In this document: piece by piece, positions 7,521 to 17,516 of the stretch | Layout of the letters: each line of letters opens with the position of its first letter | Numbering within the stretch: the first letter of the stretch is position 1 | From: CAZCDS01 sp964497585 | GTDB taxonomy: Bacteria > Desulfobacterota > Desulfomonilia > Desulfomonilales > Desulfomonilaceae | Reading direction: 5' to 3' | DNA length: 36,642 nucleotides | Assembly (NCBI GenBank): GCA_964497585.1 | Contig: CAZCDS010000065.1 | Location: 1 to 36,642 of the forward strand | Made by a program: the position numbers and the translations under genes | Notes under the pieces: generated by a model | Told to the model about the DNA's origin: nothing | Database searches by the model: none | What the model saw: the letters and a program-made list of their open reading frames with translations, nothing else

Positions 7521-10500
7521 GTGTTCGATAATGTAATTGATTTAGAAAAATATGCCTCTATGTCGGAACGGGGGGCTGACCTTCCTGAGAAGATAAGTAG
7601 TCAGTTTAATTCGGAAGTTCTCGAAAAAGGTCGTCGACTGGCAGAAGACTCGCGAATTTTACACATTAACTTTGGAAGAGAATCCTACTTCGGACTTGTC
7701 ACGGATCCAGCAGTGCCCAAGGGAGTCAACGTCCACATAACCCTTGATCCTGAGACCAAACTGCTTACCAAAGCCAATTGCGGCTGCTTTCGATCCAGCA
7801 CGAGGACCTATTGCCATCACATTGTCTCCTTTGTCCGGTACATTCTCCGGCCTGACCCGGATACGATGCGATTACGGACTCTTGGTGAGGATTTTCAAGA
7901 AAGTTTCTGGTACGATATGAGTTGGTTTGGGTACAAGCATTTCGGTGACTCTCCGCTCGGTTTCAAAGCCCAGGTGAATCACGGCGGCGAGGGACTCAGG
8001 ATCAGCTTCAGCGACAAGAACCGAGAGATCCTTGCGTTCATGCCCGGAGAGCGGCTGGTGGAAGAATTTCTCCCGGAATTCTTCGACATCGTGCGCCGTG
8101 ACATCGATGCAACCCTGTTCAAGCGCATGTATGGCCGAAAGCTCAAGGATCCCAACGTCCCGTCACCGAGACGCCGTCCCTGGAGCCAAACGGAAAACGA
8201 AGAGGAACTCAACAAGCGAGGGATCAAATCGGTCCTCCAGCACTATGAAGAGAGTGTCTGGCACAAGATAGCAAAGGCGGGATTCCTTCTATCGGGCCGA
8301 TCCGGGGGGAGCTTTCATTTCAGCTTTCTCGAACACAAGAAGGAACTCTTTGTTGAAGGCCACGATGAAGATGAGAATGTCATTTTTCGTCTGGTCCCGC
8401 CCCGGGCACACATTGGTACGATCATCGAACTGGCTGAAAAACGGGACATCATCGGGCACGATCTGCTCATTCACCCGAAGCCGCTGAAGACCGGTTACCG
8501 GGTGGATCTTACTGAATCCTCGGCACTCGCGATCGTCCCTGTTGTGGAGAATCCCGATCCTGACGCAGATTCCAGTGATGCCTATCTCGATCGCACGTTG
8601 CTCGACAAGCAGCTCTTCGGCAGCTACTACTTCTTTCCCGATTGGGGATTTCTCAAGATAGCCGTCAACACCGGAGGTCTGCCCGCGGAGTATTTTTCGT
8701 CCCAGAAAAGGACGATCATCCCGCCGGAGAAGATCACTGCGTTCCTCGACGAGCACGGCGAAACGATCAGGCAGGAGCCCGGAATATTCGCAGACGAGAG
8801 CCTGTTCACACGGGAAACTCTCGAGGCATATGAGAAAGCGACGGTTGAGCACAAAGATTTCTCGGACGAGGGAGTGGCGCTGGACGTGTACTACGATTTC
8901 GGCGACTTCCGCTTGTCCTTCCGTGAGATCTTCGAGGCGCGCAAGAACAACAAGCGGTTCCTCGTTCAGGGCGACAAGTGGGTCGACACGCGCTCTTCCG
9001 TTTTCGACTGGATGGACGGAATCGACGAACAGCTCCTCACCGAGGGAGAGACCCTGCGGATGGGTCGCACCGAGTATCTCCGTTTTCTGGCCCTGCACGA
9101 CAACGTGGAGAAGCGTTTCACCTCCGGGCGGCTCCGGGAGTGGTTCGGGCGACTCGAGCAGCTCAAGCCACCCGGACGGCTACCTTCCATCAAAGTGATG
9201 AAGGGCAAGTTGCGTAAATATCAAAAGAACGGGTACGGCTGGCTCTGGTTCCTTTATGAGAACGGATTTTCCGGCCTGCTCTGCGACGACATGGGGCTCG
9301 GAAAGACGCATCAGGTCATGGCCCTCATGACAGGGCTTCTCCATCGATTCGAGACCAAGCCAGCGGGGATTCGGTATTTGGTGGTCTGTCCGACGACAGT
9401 GCTCAGCCATTGGAAGGACAAGGTGATGGAGTTTGCTCCTCACCTGGATCCGTACGTTTATCACGGCACGGATCGCTCCTTCGAAGAGGGTTTTGCAGCC
9501 CACCGCTTGATCATCACGTCGTACGGAATTGCCCTGCGGGATATCGAGATGCTTGCCGATTACCGGTTCGACCTTATCGTGTTCGACGAGATTCAGGCGG
9601 TCAAGAACAAGTCGACCAAGACCTATGCCGCGGTCAAGGCCCTTGACGCGGTCTGCATGCTGGGTCTGACCGGAACGCCGATCGAGAACAGCCTGACGGA
9701 CCTCAAATCCCTCTTTGACGTTATTCTTCCCGGGTACCTCATGACGGATTCCGTCTTTGAGCAGCACTTTCGGTTCCCCATAGAAGAAGCCCTGGACCGC
9801 AAAGCGGAAGGCAAGCTCTCCCGTGTCATTCAACCCTTTACCCTCCGCCGGACCAAGAATCAGGTACTCAAGGAGCTTCCACCGAAGATCGAAGACCACC
9901 GGCGCTGTGAGCTGAGTGACGACCAGATCCGCTTCTACCGGGACATCACGGACAACCAGGGCAGAGACCTGGTCCAGGCCCTCAAGGACCCCGATGAAAA
10001 GGTACCGTACATGCACATCTTCGCGGTACTCAACTACCTCAAGCAAATCTGCAACCACCCCGTGCTTCTCGAGGGCGATTCCGAGGACTACCGGAAGTAC
10101 GCGTCGGGAAAATGGGATCTTTTTCTGGAACTGCTCGAGGAGAGCCTCGGGTCCGGGCAGAAGGTTGTGGTCTTCAGTCAGTACGTAAAGATGCTCAATC
10201 TCATCGAGTCGTTCCTCAAGGACGAGGGTATCGAGTTCGCAACCATCAAAGGCCATACGAGGAAACGGGCCGACGCGGTCCGCAGGTTCAACAACGACCC
10301 CGATTGCATGGTGTTCACCGCGTCTTTGCGTGCCTCTGGGCTCGGAATCGACCTCACCGGCGGCTCGATAGTGATCCACTACGATCGCTGGTGGAATTCG
10401 GCCCGGGAAGAGCAGGCCACCGACCGCGTTCACAGAATCGGCCAGAGGAGGGGGGTCCACGTATTCAAACTCATTACGCAGAGAACCCTCGAAGAGAAAA

Positions 10501-10616
10501 TCGACTCGATCATTTCACGGAAACGCCAGCTCATGGACTCCATTGTCAAAGAAGACGACCAATCCCTCCTCAAACACTTCTCCCGAGACGATCTCATTGA
10601 GCTTATCTCTTTCTGA
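7521..10616 (+). CDS. SNF2-family helicase with N-terminal SWIM zinc finger
   Basis: A 1031-residue DNA translocase of the SNF2/RapA superfamily. The N-terminus carries a SWIM zinc finger, C87-x-C89-x8-C98-x-H100. Helicase motifs are DDMGLGKT (589-596, Walker A), DE in the FDEIQ segment (689-690), LTGTPIEN (motif III region) and ATDRVHRIGQ (966-975, motif VI). The middle region (about 110-560) matches the extended N-terminal domain of bacterial SWIM/SNF2 proteins. No nuclease or methylase domain is visible. It starts at GTG with GGGAG six bases upstream. It is followed on the same strand by the PPDK-like fusion gene (219-bp gap). SWIM-SNF2 proteins occur both as housekeeping chromatin-like remodellers and near defence genes; which applies here is unknown. 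Confidence 0.9.
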   Translation: MFDNVIDLEKYASMSERGADLPEKISSQFNSEVLEKGRRLAEDSRILHINFGRESYFGLVTDPAVPKGVNVHITLDPETKLLTKANCGCFRSSTRTYCHHIVSFVRYILRPDPDTMRLRTLGEDFQESFWYDMSWFGYKHFGDSPLGFKAQVNHGGEGLRISFSDKNREILAFMPGERLVEEFLPEFFDIVRRDIDATLFKRMYGRKLKDPNVPSPRRRPWSQTENEEELNKRGIKSVLQHYEESVWHKIAKAGFLLSGRSGGSFHFSFLEHKKELFVEGHDEDENVIFRLVPPRAHIGTIIELAEKRDIIGHDLLIHPKPLKTGYRVDLTESSALAIVPVVENPDPDADSSDAYLDRTLLDKQLFGSYYFFPDWGFLKIAVNTGGLPAEYFSSQKRTIIPPEKITAFLDEHGETIRQEPGIFADESLFTRETLEAYEKATVEHKDFSDEGVALDVYYDFGDFRLSFREIFEARKNNKRFLVQGDKWVDTRSSVFDWMDGIDEQLLTEGETLRMGRTEYLRFLALHDNVEKRFTSGRLREWFGRLEQLKPPGRLPSIKVMKGKLRKYQKNGYGWLWFLYENGFSGLLCDDMGLGKTHQVMALMTGLLHRFETKPAGIRYLVVCPTTVLSHWKDKVMEFAPHLDPYVYHGTDRSFEEGFAAHRLIITSYGIALRDIEMLADYRFDLIVFDEIQAVKNKSTKTYAAVKALDAVCMLGLTGTPIENSLTDLKSLFDVILPGYLMTDSVFEQHFRFPIEEALDRKAEGKLSRVIQPFTLRRTKNQVLKELPPKIEDHRRCELSDDQIRFYRDITDNQGRDLVQALKDPDEKVPYMHIFAVLNYLKQICNHPVLLEGDSEDYRKYASGKWDLFLELLEESLGSGQKVVVFSQYVKMLNLIESFLKDEGIEFATIKGHTRKRADAVRRFNNDPDCMVFTASLRASGLGIDLTGGSIVIHYDRWWNSAREEQATDRVHRIGQRRGVHVFKLITQRTLEEKIDSIISRKRQLMDSIVKEDDQSLLKHFSRDDLIELISF

Positions 10617-10835
10617 CGGATAACCCCGCTGGCCCGCCGTTCAGATGTAATCCTGCTTGCCCCCTTTTTCACAGGAGAGAATACGAGGATTTTGAACATG
10701 GTTAGCCGGGTCGCAGAGTATCATTTTTTTGACAGCGTACCCGCAAAGAACGGTGTCCATCGGATTCGAGGACGCTTTCGGTGTGGTATTGCTTGCGGTT
10801 CGAGGCACAATCCATTAGTCTTTTTATGACATTGA

Positions 10836-13800
10836 ATGTCGCATGAACGGACGCGGACCGTGGAAGTCAAAGAACTTATCCAGCAAGTAAACCTCGAGGA
10901 GCCGCTCAATCCGTACCAGGTGGCAGGGATGGCTTCGGTCATCCTCAATTCCGGGGCGCGGTACTCCGAGGCTACGAGACTGCGCGTTGAGGCCCTCAAG
11001 ACGGTCTTGATGGTGCTCGACCGGACCGGGGAAGAAGCGTCTCCCTATCTCATCAATCTGCGGCAGACGGACTCGGAGATCACCATCTTTCCCAGATTCC
11101 CCCGGGAATCGCTCGAAGAGCTTGTCTACCTCACGCCGTTCAAGGGTCGGCAGGAAGCGATCAGGGAAAACCTTGTGCCGGTGCTGTACGAGATCCCCAA
11201 CTGGCTCGATCTCGTCAGGACCATGCCCCGTTACTACCTCGAAAGGGACGATGAGTCCCTCGGAGAGCACCTGCCACGGGTAATGGAGATCCTCGTGGCC
11301 TTTCTCTTCGCCGCGACTCGACAACCCTTTGACAAGGACGCGAGATCCGAGGGTGAGTATGCCATTGCGCGGCTTGTGGAGAGCATCCTCAAGAACACCA
11401 CAGACATCGTCCTGCCCTCTTACGTCCCCTTCGTTGAGAGCTGCCTGGAGTTTCTCGCAGGTGAACTCTTTGCCACCTCGTTGAACCCTTTCGAGCGTCG
11501 CATTCTTGTCGTTTTCAGTATTCGTTCGGCGCTGAAGAAGCGTTCCGAAGAGATTCGGGCTCGGCTCTCACCACTGCTGGACAGGATGGCCGCGCAGGCG
11601 CTTATCACCGCGCTCGGAGAGATCCGCCCCTGCCCTGTCGATCCTGTCAGAAAGCTGCGCGAATTGATCCGTGAAGATCAATTCCCGGAACGGGAGCGCT
11701 TTGAAAAAGAGATCCTCGAAAGAATCGAACGGCACTCCGAAGCGGAAGTCCAACGTCGATCGGAAGTGTACCGCAAGATTCTCGAGCGTGAAATCCCGGC
11801 CGATGACGCGGAGATCCGTCAAGGTATAGATTTTATAAGGGGTTTCGGTGATGAGTGGCGCGATATCCTGGCATCCTTTCAGGATATGGTCGAATCGCTC
11901 TCCCCTTCCGTTCAGGACACTTTTTCCAATGTACTTGCCCGGCAGATCCTCGCGGTGAGCAAGCCGGAAGTAAAGGAACTTCTTATTAAAGGTGTCTGTG
12001 AGATCGTCGTGCGCCTGGAAAAGAATCGCAAAAAGGCATCCCGAGACCTCGTGGAGCGGTTTGCCGGTCTTTTCCTCGACAGCGCGTACGAGTCCGATGA
12101 CGCGGCCGAAGTGATCTCCTCGCTCAAGGCTCTGGAATCTCTCGGTGTCACCCTCGGGACGCACGGGTACCACCTGATGGCCCAGGAGCTTATCAACCAT
12201 ATCGTTGCGCGGCCGCTGATCTGTCCCGAAGCAAAGAAGTATACCATTGAGGACGACGACACGGGTGAACCGCTCGTCATTGCCGAGGATGCCGCTGCGA
12301 GCAGGGCTCACGTTCAGCACATCAAGAGCCTGCTGTCGATCATCGTGTCCAACCCTCGCATTATGCGCCGTCTGATGCCGTACCTCATCATTCAGATGGA
12401 ACTGGGGGGAGCATTCCTGTGCGACGAGGATCTCGTGCAGTTCCAGATTTCTGCACTTCTCAGGGCCAATTCGCCGATTACCCACTTTATGGTGCGGACC
12501 CTGATCAAGGCGATCCCCTATTCCTTCAAAGACATTGGACCATTGGATACGCTTCGGCTCACCGCGGCCGGGCTGGCCAAAGAGCTGGCAAATCGAGGGG
12601 TAAGGCCCATAGGAAACTTCCTCGGCAAGCTGCGCGGGGACATCCACTGGCGCGGGAGTATCGAGAATTTCTATTTCTGCGAGGGGATCTTCCGGTATCT
12701 TTCCACCGGTCTGCCCGAAGCGATAGCAGAATGGATGCCCGAGGAATCGCTCCCGTACCTGAAGATGGACCAGTGGTGCACGAAGCAGGAGGCGGAGGGC
12801 ATTCAGACCCTTCTCGGCCGAATCTTCGCGGACCATGGGATCGACCCTTCGGTGAAGAACGGTCTCCAACCTCTGCTCTTCGTCGACACGGCCCCCTATG
12901 GAAACGATGAGTCCGTGCCCGAATTCTCCAGGCGCCTCGTTACGGATCTGGTGGACTTGCTCAGGGGACTCCACGAAAAGTACTTTATCGTCACCCGTCC
13001 CACATCCGGCGCAACGGTGAAGGACGATCTCGACAGGCTCGAGAAGATTATCCGGGAACGACGAGAGCTGGTGGATAATTTTCTCACGCCGGACATCTCA
13101 GACCCGATGCCAGCCCCGGTAACGCTGACCGAGGGTTCGGAAGATTATATCCGTGAGGAGGAGCGGATAAGCCGGGAAGAACCCGGAACGCCGATTGTGT
13201 TACGGGCCAAAAAGGCGGGGCACGCGTACGCGCAGAAGGCCACGTACAAAGAGGAACGTTTCGAAGCATTTAACAAGGACCTCCGGCTGGAGGCAATCCA
13301 CGAGACCATTGCCGCGAGCATAAGCAATACGCGTTTCGAGGTGATTACGCTCGACAATCTCTCCCAGGCGTTGCGGTTCCTGGATCTCCTGGTTGAAGGA
13401 CTGGCGGTGAACGGGCATTCAAGCTACTACCTGGATCAGGCGGGAAAGGATTTGCGAGATGCCGGTGCGCTTGCCCTGACCTTCGACAAGGTCCGCGATC
13501 TTCTCAAGGTTCTTAAGAAAGAGCTTGACGACGTCTACGACGTGTACCGGTACTGGTTCGAGGAGCCCTTCGACCGGCGCCTCACCTTCTGCGACGTTAA
13601 CCAACTCCCGAGGAAGCTGAGAGATCTGACGACACTCAGGGAGATCCCGGACACCGACTTTTTCACCAGCTATCTGAAAACGCTTTACATATCAGATCTT
13701 CAGGCAAGGGACGGAAACCTGCGCGTCCTCGAAGGATTCGTAGACAAGGTGGAACTGTTCTTGAATCGGCGCCTGGCCGAGTCCGGCAGGAAGGTGGTTC

Positions 13801-15350
13801 GGGCTGTCAGCGAGGTTTCTGACGGCGATCCGATCTACTTCCCCGAACAAGGGGAGGTCTCAGCCTGCAAGATCGGGCTGAAAGCGTGCCTGTTGCGATT
13901 CGCAGAGAAGACTCCACCCTATTTCGTCATCACCACGGTCCTGTCGGTTCAGGACAGAGATACCACGCTCTCGGACCCGGTCTTCCGTGAACGTCTGGCC
14001 GGGTCGGTTCAGGAGCTGGAGACTCGTTGCCGGAGATCCTTCGGGGACCCGTCCAATCCCGCGCTCTTTTCCGTGAGATCAGGCGCGCGTATGAGCATGC
14101 CGGGGATGATGACCACCATTACCAACGTCGGGATAAATGACGAGATTGCAGCTCGCCTGGCCGATTTGGTAAGTCCCTGGTTTGCTTACGATTGCTATCG
14201 GAGATTCCTCCAGGAATTCGGCCAATCAGTGTTCGGCGTGGCACGGGAAGAGTTCCAGGACATCATCGACGAGCGCAAGACCCGATGGCGGGTCCAGTTC
14301 AAGGCGAACATGTCCGGCGATCAGATGAAACAATTGGCCTTCGACTACAAGAACCGGCTCGGGGAACTGGCACCCGACGCAACACGGCTTCTCGACGAGG
14401 CTCGATTCCTTGACATCCTGGCCCATTGCGTCACAGCGGTACTTCATTCCTACGAGGGTCGAGCCGCGCAGAAGTTCAGAGCAGCCGCCGGTATAGACGG
14501 AAATTGGCGGACCCCGGCGATTGTGCAGGCCATGGTGTACGGGAACATTGATTTTGAATCGTCCGGCACCGGGGTCGTGTCATACAATCCCTTCACCATG
14601 GAACTGAGAGGCGATTTCGCACACGGCGATCAAGGCACCGACGTTGTCGGCGGGAAGGTTGCCACCATTCCGACATACGATCTCTGGAAACGGACCGAAA
14701 CCCTGGCCTCGCGGATGCCTGAAAGCTGGAAGCAGTTATCCTCGCGGCTCATTCGCGCGGCAGAGCGCCTGCACCTCCACGTGAATATGGAGTACACCAT
14801 CGAAAGGGGAAAGGTCTACATCCTTCAGATCCGCAAGAACAGAGAGCGCAGGGAGTTCGTTCCCAGCTTGGAATCCTCGGGATACCGGGTGATCGCCCGG
14901 GGAACCGGCATTTCAGGCAAGATCTTTCGGGGCATCATGGTGACGAACCGCAATCAAATCGCGCCCTTCAAACATATCACCAAGGCGCAGTCGATCATCG
15001 AAGCGATGAACCGGAGTCTTCGGGAGGGTGAAAAGCTTGATGGATTCATTTTCGTCGTGAACGATCCCATTCCGGAGGAGATCATGGAGGAGATCTTTTC
15101 CCTCCCCGTTGAGACCGCGCTCGTCAGTCGTCTCGGCGGTCGAGGTGCCCACGCTGCGGATATCGCCAAGTCTCTGGAAAAGGTCTACGTGGGGCAAGTC
15201 AGGCCTTTGGTCCGCTTCTCCGGTAGCGCGGAATCCGTACGATTCAACGATGTGGACGTCATCGTCGGAAGCAAAATGATCATCCACGGGCAAACGGGTG
15301 AAATAGCGCTTTACGGCAAGAGTACCGACGCGGGCAGAGGCACGCGATAA
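10836..15350 (+). CDS. Giant helical protein fused to PPDK ATP-grasp and phosphohistidine domains
   Basis: A 1504-residue protein. Residues 1 to about 1000 are helical, repeat-like and unrecognised. Residues about 1000-1340 match the N-terminal ATP-grasp of pyruvate phosphate dikinase: K1012 in CKIGLK, R1081 in SVRSGAR (1079-1085), MPGMM, FAYDCYRRF, GTGVVSYNP (from 1244), and E1319, Q1331 and R1333 at the nucleotide-site positions. Residues about 1360-1500 match the swivelling phosphohistidine domain, with H1439 in GGRGAHAAD where PPDK has GGMTSHAA. The protein stops there, so the PEP/pyruvate TIM barrel is absent. It could therefore autophosphorylate histidine from ATP and pass phosphate to an unknown acceptor (inference). 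The ATG has a poor ribosome-binding site. It is followed after 67 bp by the sigma-54 activator. Confidence 0.85.
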   Translation: MSHERTRTVEVKELIQQVNLEEPLNPYQVAGMASVILNSGARYSEATRLRVEALKTVLMVLDRTGEEASPYLINLRQTDSEITIFPRFPRESLEELVYLTPFKGRQEAIRENLVPVLYEIPNWLDLVRTMPRYYLERDDESLGEHLPRVMEILVAFLFAATRQPFDKDARSEGEYAIARLVESILKNTTDIVLPSYVPFVESCLEFLAGELFATSLNPFERRILVVFSIRSALKKRSEEIRARLSPLLDRMAAQALITALGEIRPCPVDPVRKLRELIREDQFPERERFEKEILERIERHSEAEVQRRSEVYRKILEREIPADDAEIRQGIDFIRGFGDEWRDILASFQDMVESLSPSVQDTFSNVLARQILAVSKPEVKELLIKGVCEIVVRLEKNRKKASRDLVERFAGLFLDSAYESDDAAEVISSLKALESLGVTLGTHGYHLMAQELINHIVARPLICPEAKKYTIEDDDTGEPLVIAEDAAASRAHVQHIKSLLSIIVSNPRIMRRLMPYLIIQMELGGAFLCDEDLVQFQISALLRANSPITHFMVRTLIKAIPYSFKDIGPLDTLRLTAAGLAKELANRGVRPIGNFLGKLRGDIHWRGSIENFYFCEGIFRYLSTGLPEAIAEWMPEESLPYLKMDQWCTKQEAEGIQTLLGRIFADHGIDPSVKNGLQPLLFVDTAPYGNDESVPEFSRRLVTDLVDLLRGLHEKYFIVTRPTSGATVKDDLDRLEKIIRERRELVDNFLTPDISDPMPAPVTLTEGSEDYIREEERISREEPGTPIVLRAKKAGHAYAQKATYKEERFEAFNKDLRLEAIHETIAASISNTRFEVITLDNLSQALRFLDLLVEGLAVNGHSSYYLDQAGKDLRDAGALALTFDKVRDLLKVLKKELDDVYDVYRYWFEEPFDRRLTFCDVNQLPRKLRDLTTLREIPDTDFFTSYLKTLYISDLQARDGNLRVLEGFVDKVELFLNRRLAESGRKVVRAVSEVSDGDPIYFPEQGEVSACKIGLKACLLRFAEKTPPYFVITTVLSVQDRDTTLSDPVFRERLAGSVQELETRCRRSFGDPSNPALFSVRSGARMSMPGMMTTITNVGINDEIAARLADLVSPWFAYDCYRRFLQEFGQSVFGVAREEFQDIIDERKTRWRVQFKANMSGDQMKQLAFDYKNRLGELAPDATRLLDEARFLDILAHCVTAVLHSYEGRAAQKFRAAAGIDGNWRTPAIVQAMVYGNIDFESSGTGVVSYNPFTMELRGDFAHGDQGTDVVGGKVATIPTYDLWKRTETLASRMPESWKQLSSRLIRAAERLHLHVNMEYTIERGKVYILQIRKNRERREFVPSLESSGYRVIARGTGISGKIFRGIMVTNRNQIAPFKHITKAQSIIEAMNRSLREGEKLDGFIFVVNDPIPEEIMEEIFSLPVETALVSRLGGRGAHAADIAKSLEKVYVGQVRPLVRFSGSAESVRFNDVDVIVGSKMIIHGQTGEIALYGKSTDAGRGTR

Positions 15351-15417
15351 ACACCTATCGACATGGCTTCAGTGGTGCTTCGGCCGGGTTTCAAGGGCCG
15401 GGAAGGGGGGACGAGCG

Positions 15418-17190
15418 TTGATTGACCACCATTCCATAGGGCGCCTTCTGCTGGAAACGGGAAGCATTACAAACGAGGATTACGCGGCCTGTTCGCGAGA
15501 GGCGAAGGCCGCGGGGAAGTCACCGCACGAGATCCTGTTGAAAAACGGCAAGGTGACCGTGGACGAACTCGTCGAAGCGATAACGATCCACCTGGACATC
15601 ACGCTCCTCAAGGAAGCCCTCGGCATGGAGAGCGGCGCGGATCAGTTCAAGGGGACCGGCCGTCCCTTGGGATCCTACCTGGAACGTATCTCCCTGCTGT
15701 TCAAAACGGGCGTTCTGATGACGGGCCAGAAGACAGTGAGTTCGCTCCTGGAGCTGCTGCTCCGCGAAGCACCCTCGGTGATGAATGCCGAGCGTGCAAC
15801 CATCTTCCTTCCCGACTACGGGCGCAAAGAACTCTACTCCCATGTGGGGGTCGGCGTCGAACACGGCCAGATTCGCATTCCCTGGGCCTCGGGCATTGCC
15901 GGATGGGTCTTCACCAGCGGAGAGTCCCTTCGGATCCCGGATCCGTACAATGACAGCCGATTCAACAGAGACGTCGATCTTCAGACCGGGTACACGACCC
16001 GGAACCTCCTCTGCGTTCCGCTGCGGTCGCCGGGTGGGACGGTCAGCGGGGTTTTCGAGGTCCTCAACAAGCGAGCCGGGGTCTTCACGTCGACCGATCT
16101 TGAGATACTTGAGATACTTGCGTCACAGGCATCTCGATCGATAGAGAACGCGCTGGAATGGGACGATCTGTGGAAGAGAGCCTCGAGGAGCGGCTCGGAT
16201 AACAGGGGAGCCGGGGCAGGAGCGGAACGCTCAGACCCCATGGACGCAATTATTGGGAACTCGCCGGCCATTCAGAAGATAGGCAGCCTCATTAGACAGG
16301 TGGCTCCCACGGAGACCACCGTCCTTATCCAGGGCGAGTCGGGAACCGGAAAGGAGCTCGTTGCGGAGGCGATTCATCGGTTCAGTCGTCGGTCCACCGG
16401 TCCCATGATCACCCTCAATTGCGCGGCGGTTCCCGCCGAACTCATAGAAAGTGAACTGTTCGGGCATAAGAAGGGCGCGTTCACCGGAGCGGTGCGCGAC
16501 CACCAGGGGGTCTTCAGAGCGGCCCATATGGGGACACTCTTTCTCGACGAGATCGAGGCTACCTCGCCCGCCATGCAGGTCAAACTGCTCAGGGCCTTAC
16601 AGCTCGGCGAAATCAAACCTGTGGGCGAGAACGTCTCCCGAACCGTTGACGTGCGGCTGATCACCGCGACAAACCAGGACCTTGACTCTTTAATGAATCA
16701 AGGGAGTTTCCGTGAGGATCTCTTCTACCGGATCAATGTCTTCCCTATCCGCCTTCCGCCGTTGAGGGACCGGGCGGAGGATGTTCCCATTCTTGTCCAC
16801 CACTTCCTCGACAAGTTGTCCCACACCACAGGAAAGCCGGTGCGAGGCATGGATCCGGCTGCAATGGATCTCCTCGTCAGGTATCCATGGCCGGGCAACG
16901 TTCGTGAGCTGGAGAACGAAACCGAGCGAGCCCACGTGCTTACCGGTGAAGGCATGAATATTTCGGTCGGTTGCCTCTCGCGCCGGATCACCCGATCTCT
17001 GGGGGCGATGATAGAGGTCGGGTTTCCCACCGAGCCCAAGAGCCTCAAGGAGGCAGTGGCGCAGCTCGAGCTACGAATGATTCGAGACGCGCTGGAAGGC
17101 TGCGGTGGAAACCGAACCGCGGCTGCAAGGCATCTGGGACTCTCCAGACAAGGACTCCTGAACAAAATGTACAAGTTCGAACTCATCTGA
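15418..17190 (+). CDS. Sigma-54-dependent activator with MshEN-like, GAF, AAA+ and Fis domains
   Basis: A 590-residue bacterial enhancer-binding protein. Residues 1-60 resemble the type II secretion/PilB N-terminal (MshEN) fold, a family in which c-di-GMP binding is known. A GAF sensor domain follows (about 105-245). The AAA+ domain has GESGTGKE (306-313, Walker A), GAFTGA (353-358, sigma-54 contact) and LFLDEIE (374-380, Walker B; most relatives have DEIG). A Fis-type helix-turn-helix ends the protein (about 550-588, GNRTAAARHLGLSRQGL). It starts at TTG with GGGAAGGGGGG just upstream. It is the last gene of the SNF2/PPDK-like cluster. The ligand and target promoters are unknown, and no clear -24/-12 promoter was found in the window. 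Confidence 0.9.
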   Translation: MIDHHSIGRLLLETGSITNEDYAACSREAKAAGKSPHEILLKNGKVTVDELVEAITIHLDITLLKEALGMESGADQFKGTGRPLGSYLERISLLFKTGVLMTGQKTVSSLLELLLREAPSVMNAERATIFLPDYGRKELYSHVGVGVEHGQIRIPWASGIAGWVFTSGESLRIPDPYNDSRFNRDVDLQTGYTTRNLLCVPLRSPGGTVSGVFEVLNKRAGVFTSTDLEILEILASQASRSIENALEWDDLWKRASRSGSDNRGAGAGAERSDPMDAIIGNSPAIQKIGSLIRQVAPTETTVLIQGESGTGKELVAEAIHRFSRRSTGPMITLNCAAVPAELIESELFGHKKGAFTGAVRDHQGVFRAAHMGTLFLDEIEATSPAMQVKLLRALQLGEIKPVGENVSRTVDVRLITATNQDLDSLMNQGSFREDLFYRINVFPIRLPPLRDRAEDVPILVHHFLDKLSHTTGKPVRGMDPAAMDLLVRYPWPGNVRELENETERAHVLTGEGMNISVGCLSRRITRSLGAMIEVGFPTEPKSLKEAVAQLELRMIRDALEGCGGNRTAAARHLGLSRQGLLNKMYKFELI

Positions 17191-17516
17191 GGAGGCCGCT
17201 TCATTTTTTCCTTGCCAGCGCCAGGGGTCAGTAGGGACGTAGTCCCGAGGAGACACAGGACCGCTACCTTACCGATATGACACTGTTATGCGGACGCGAG
17301 ACTGTGCCTTCACCGGGGTCTTTCCTACGAATGCGTCTCTGAACGAATAAGACTCGCCCTGAACTCCAACCCGCTCCCATTGGGAGAGGGCGTCGGCCAC
17401 AGACGCAAGAGGACGTACACGGGCTGTCTTTCCTCGGTGACTTCGGCAGTTCGGGGATGGTCTTTTCTTTGGGAGTATGATATAAAGATTTTTACGGAGG
17501 TATGGAGTCTTACTGC
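17191..17516. other. 326-bp gap, no gene seen
   Basis: No convincing coding region. It contains a GCTCCCATTGGGAG hairpin near 17375 and a TATGAT/TATAAA cluster at 17476-17485 that may be the -10 of the next gene, although no good -35 is visible at the expected distance. Confidence 0.4.

Noticed and set aside
9180..10460. 426-codon open frame on the minus strand
   Set aside because: It is antisense to the SNF2 helicase motifs, whose conserved residues fix the real strand.
11568..12974. 468-codon open frame on the minus strand
   Set aside because: It is antisense to the PPDK-like fusion; GC-rich codon bias opens the opposite strand.
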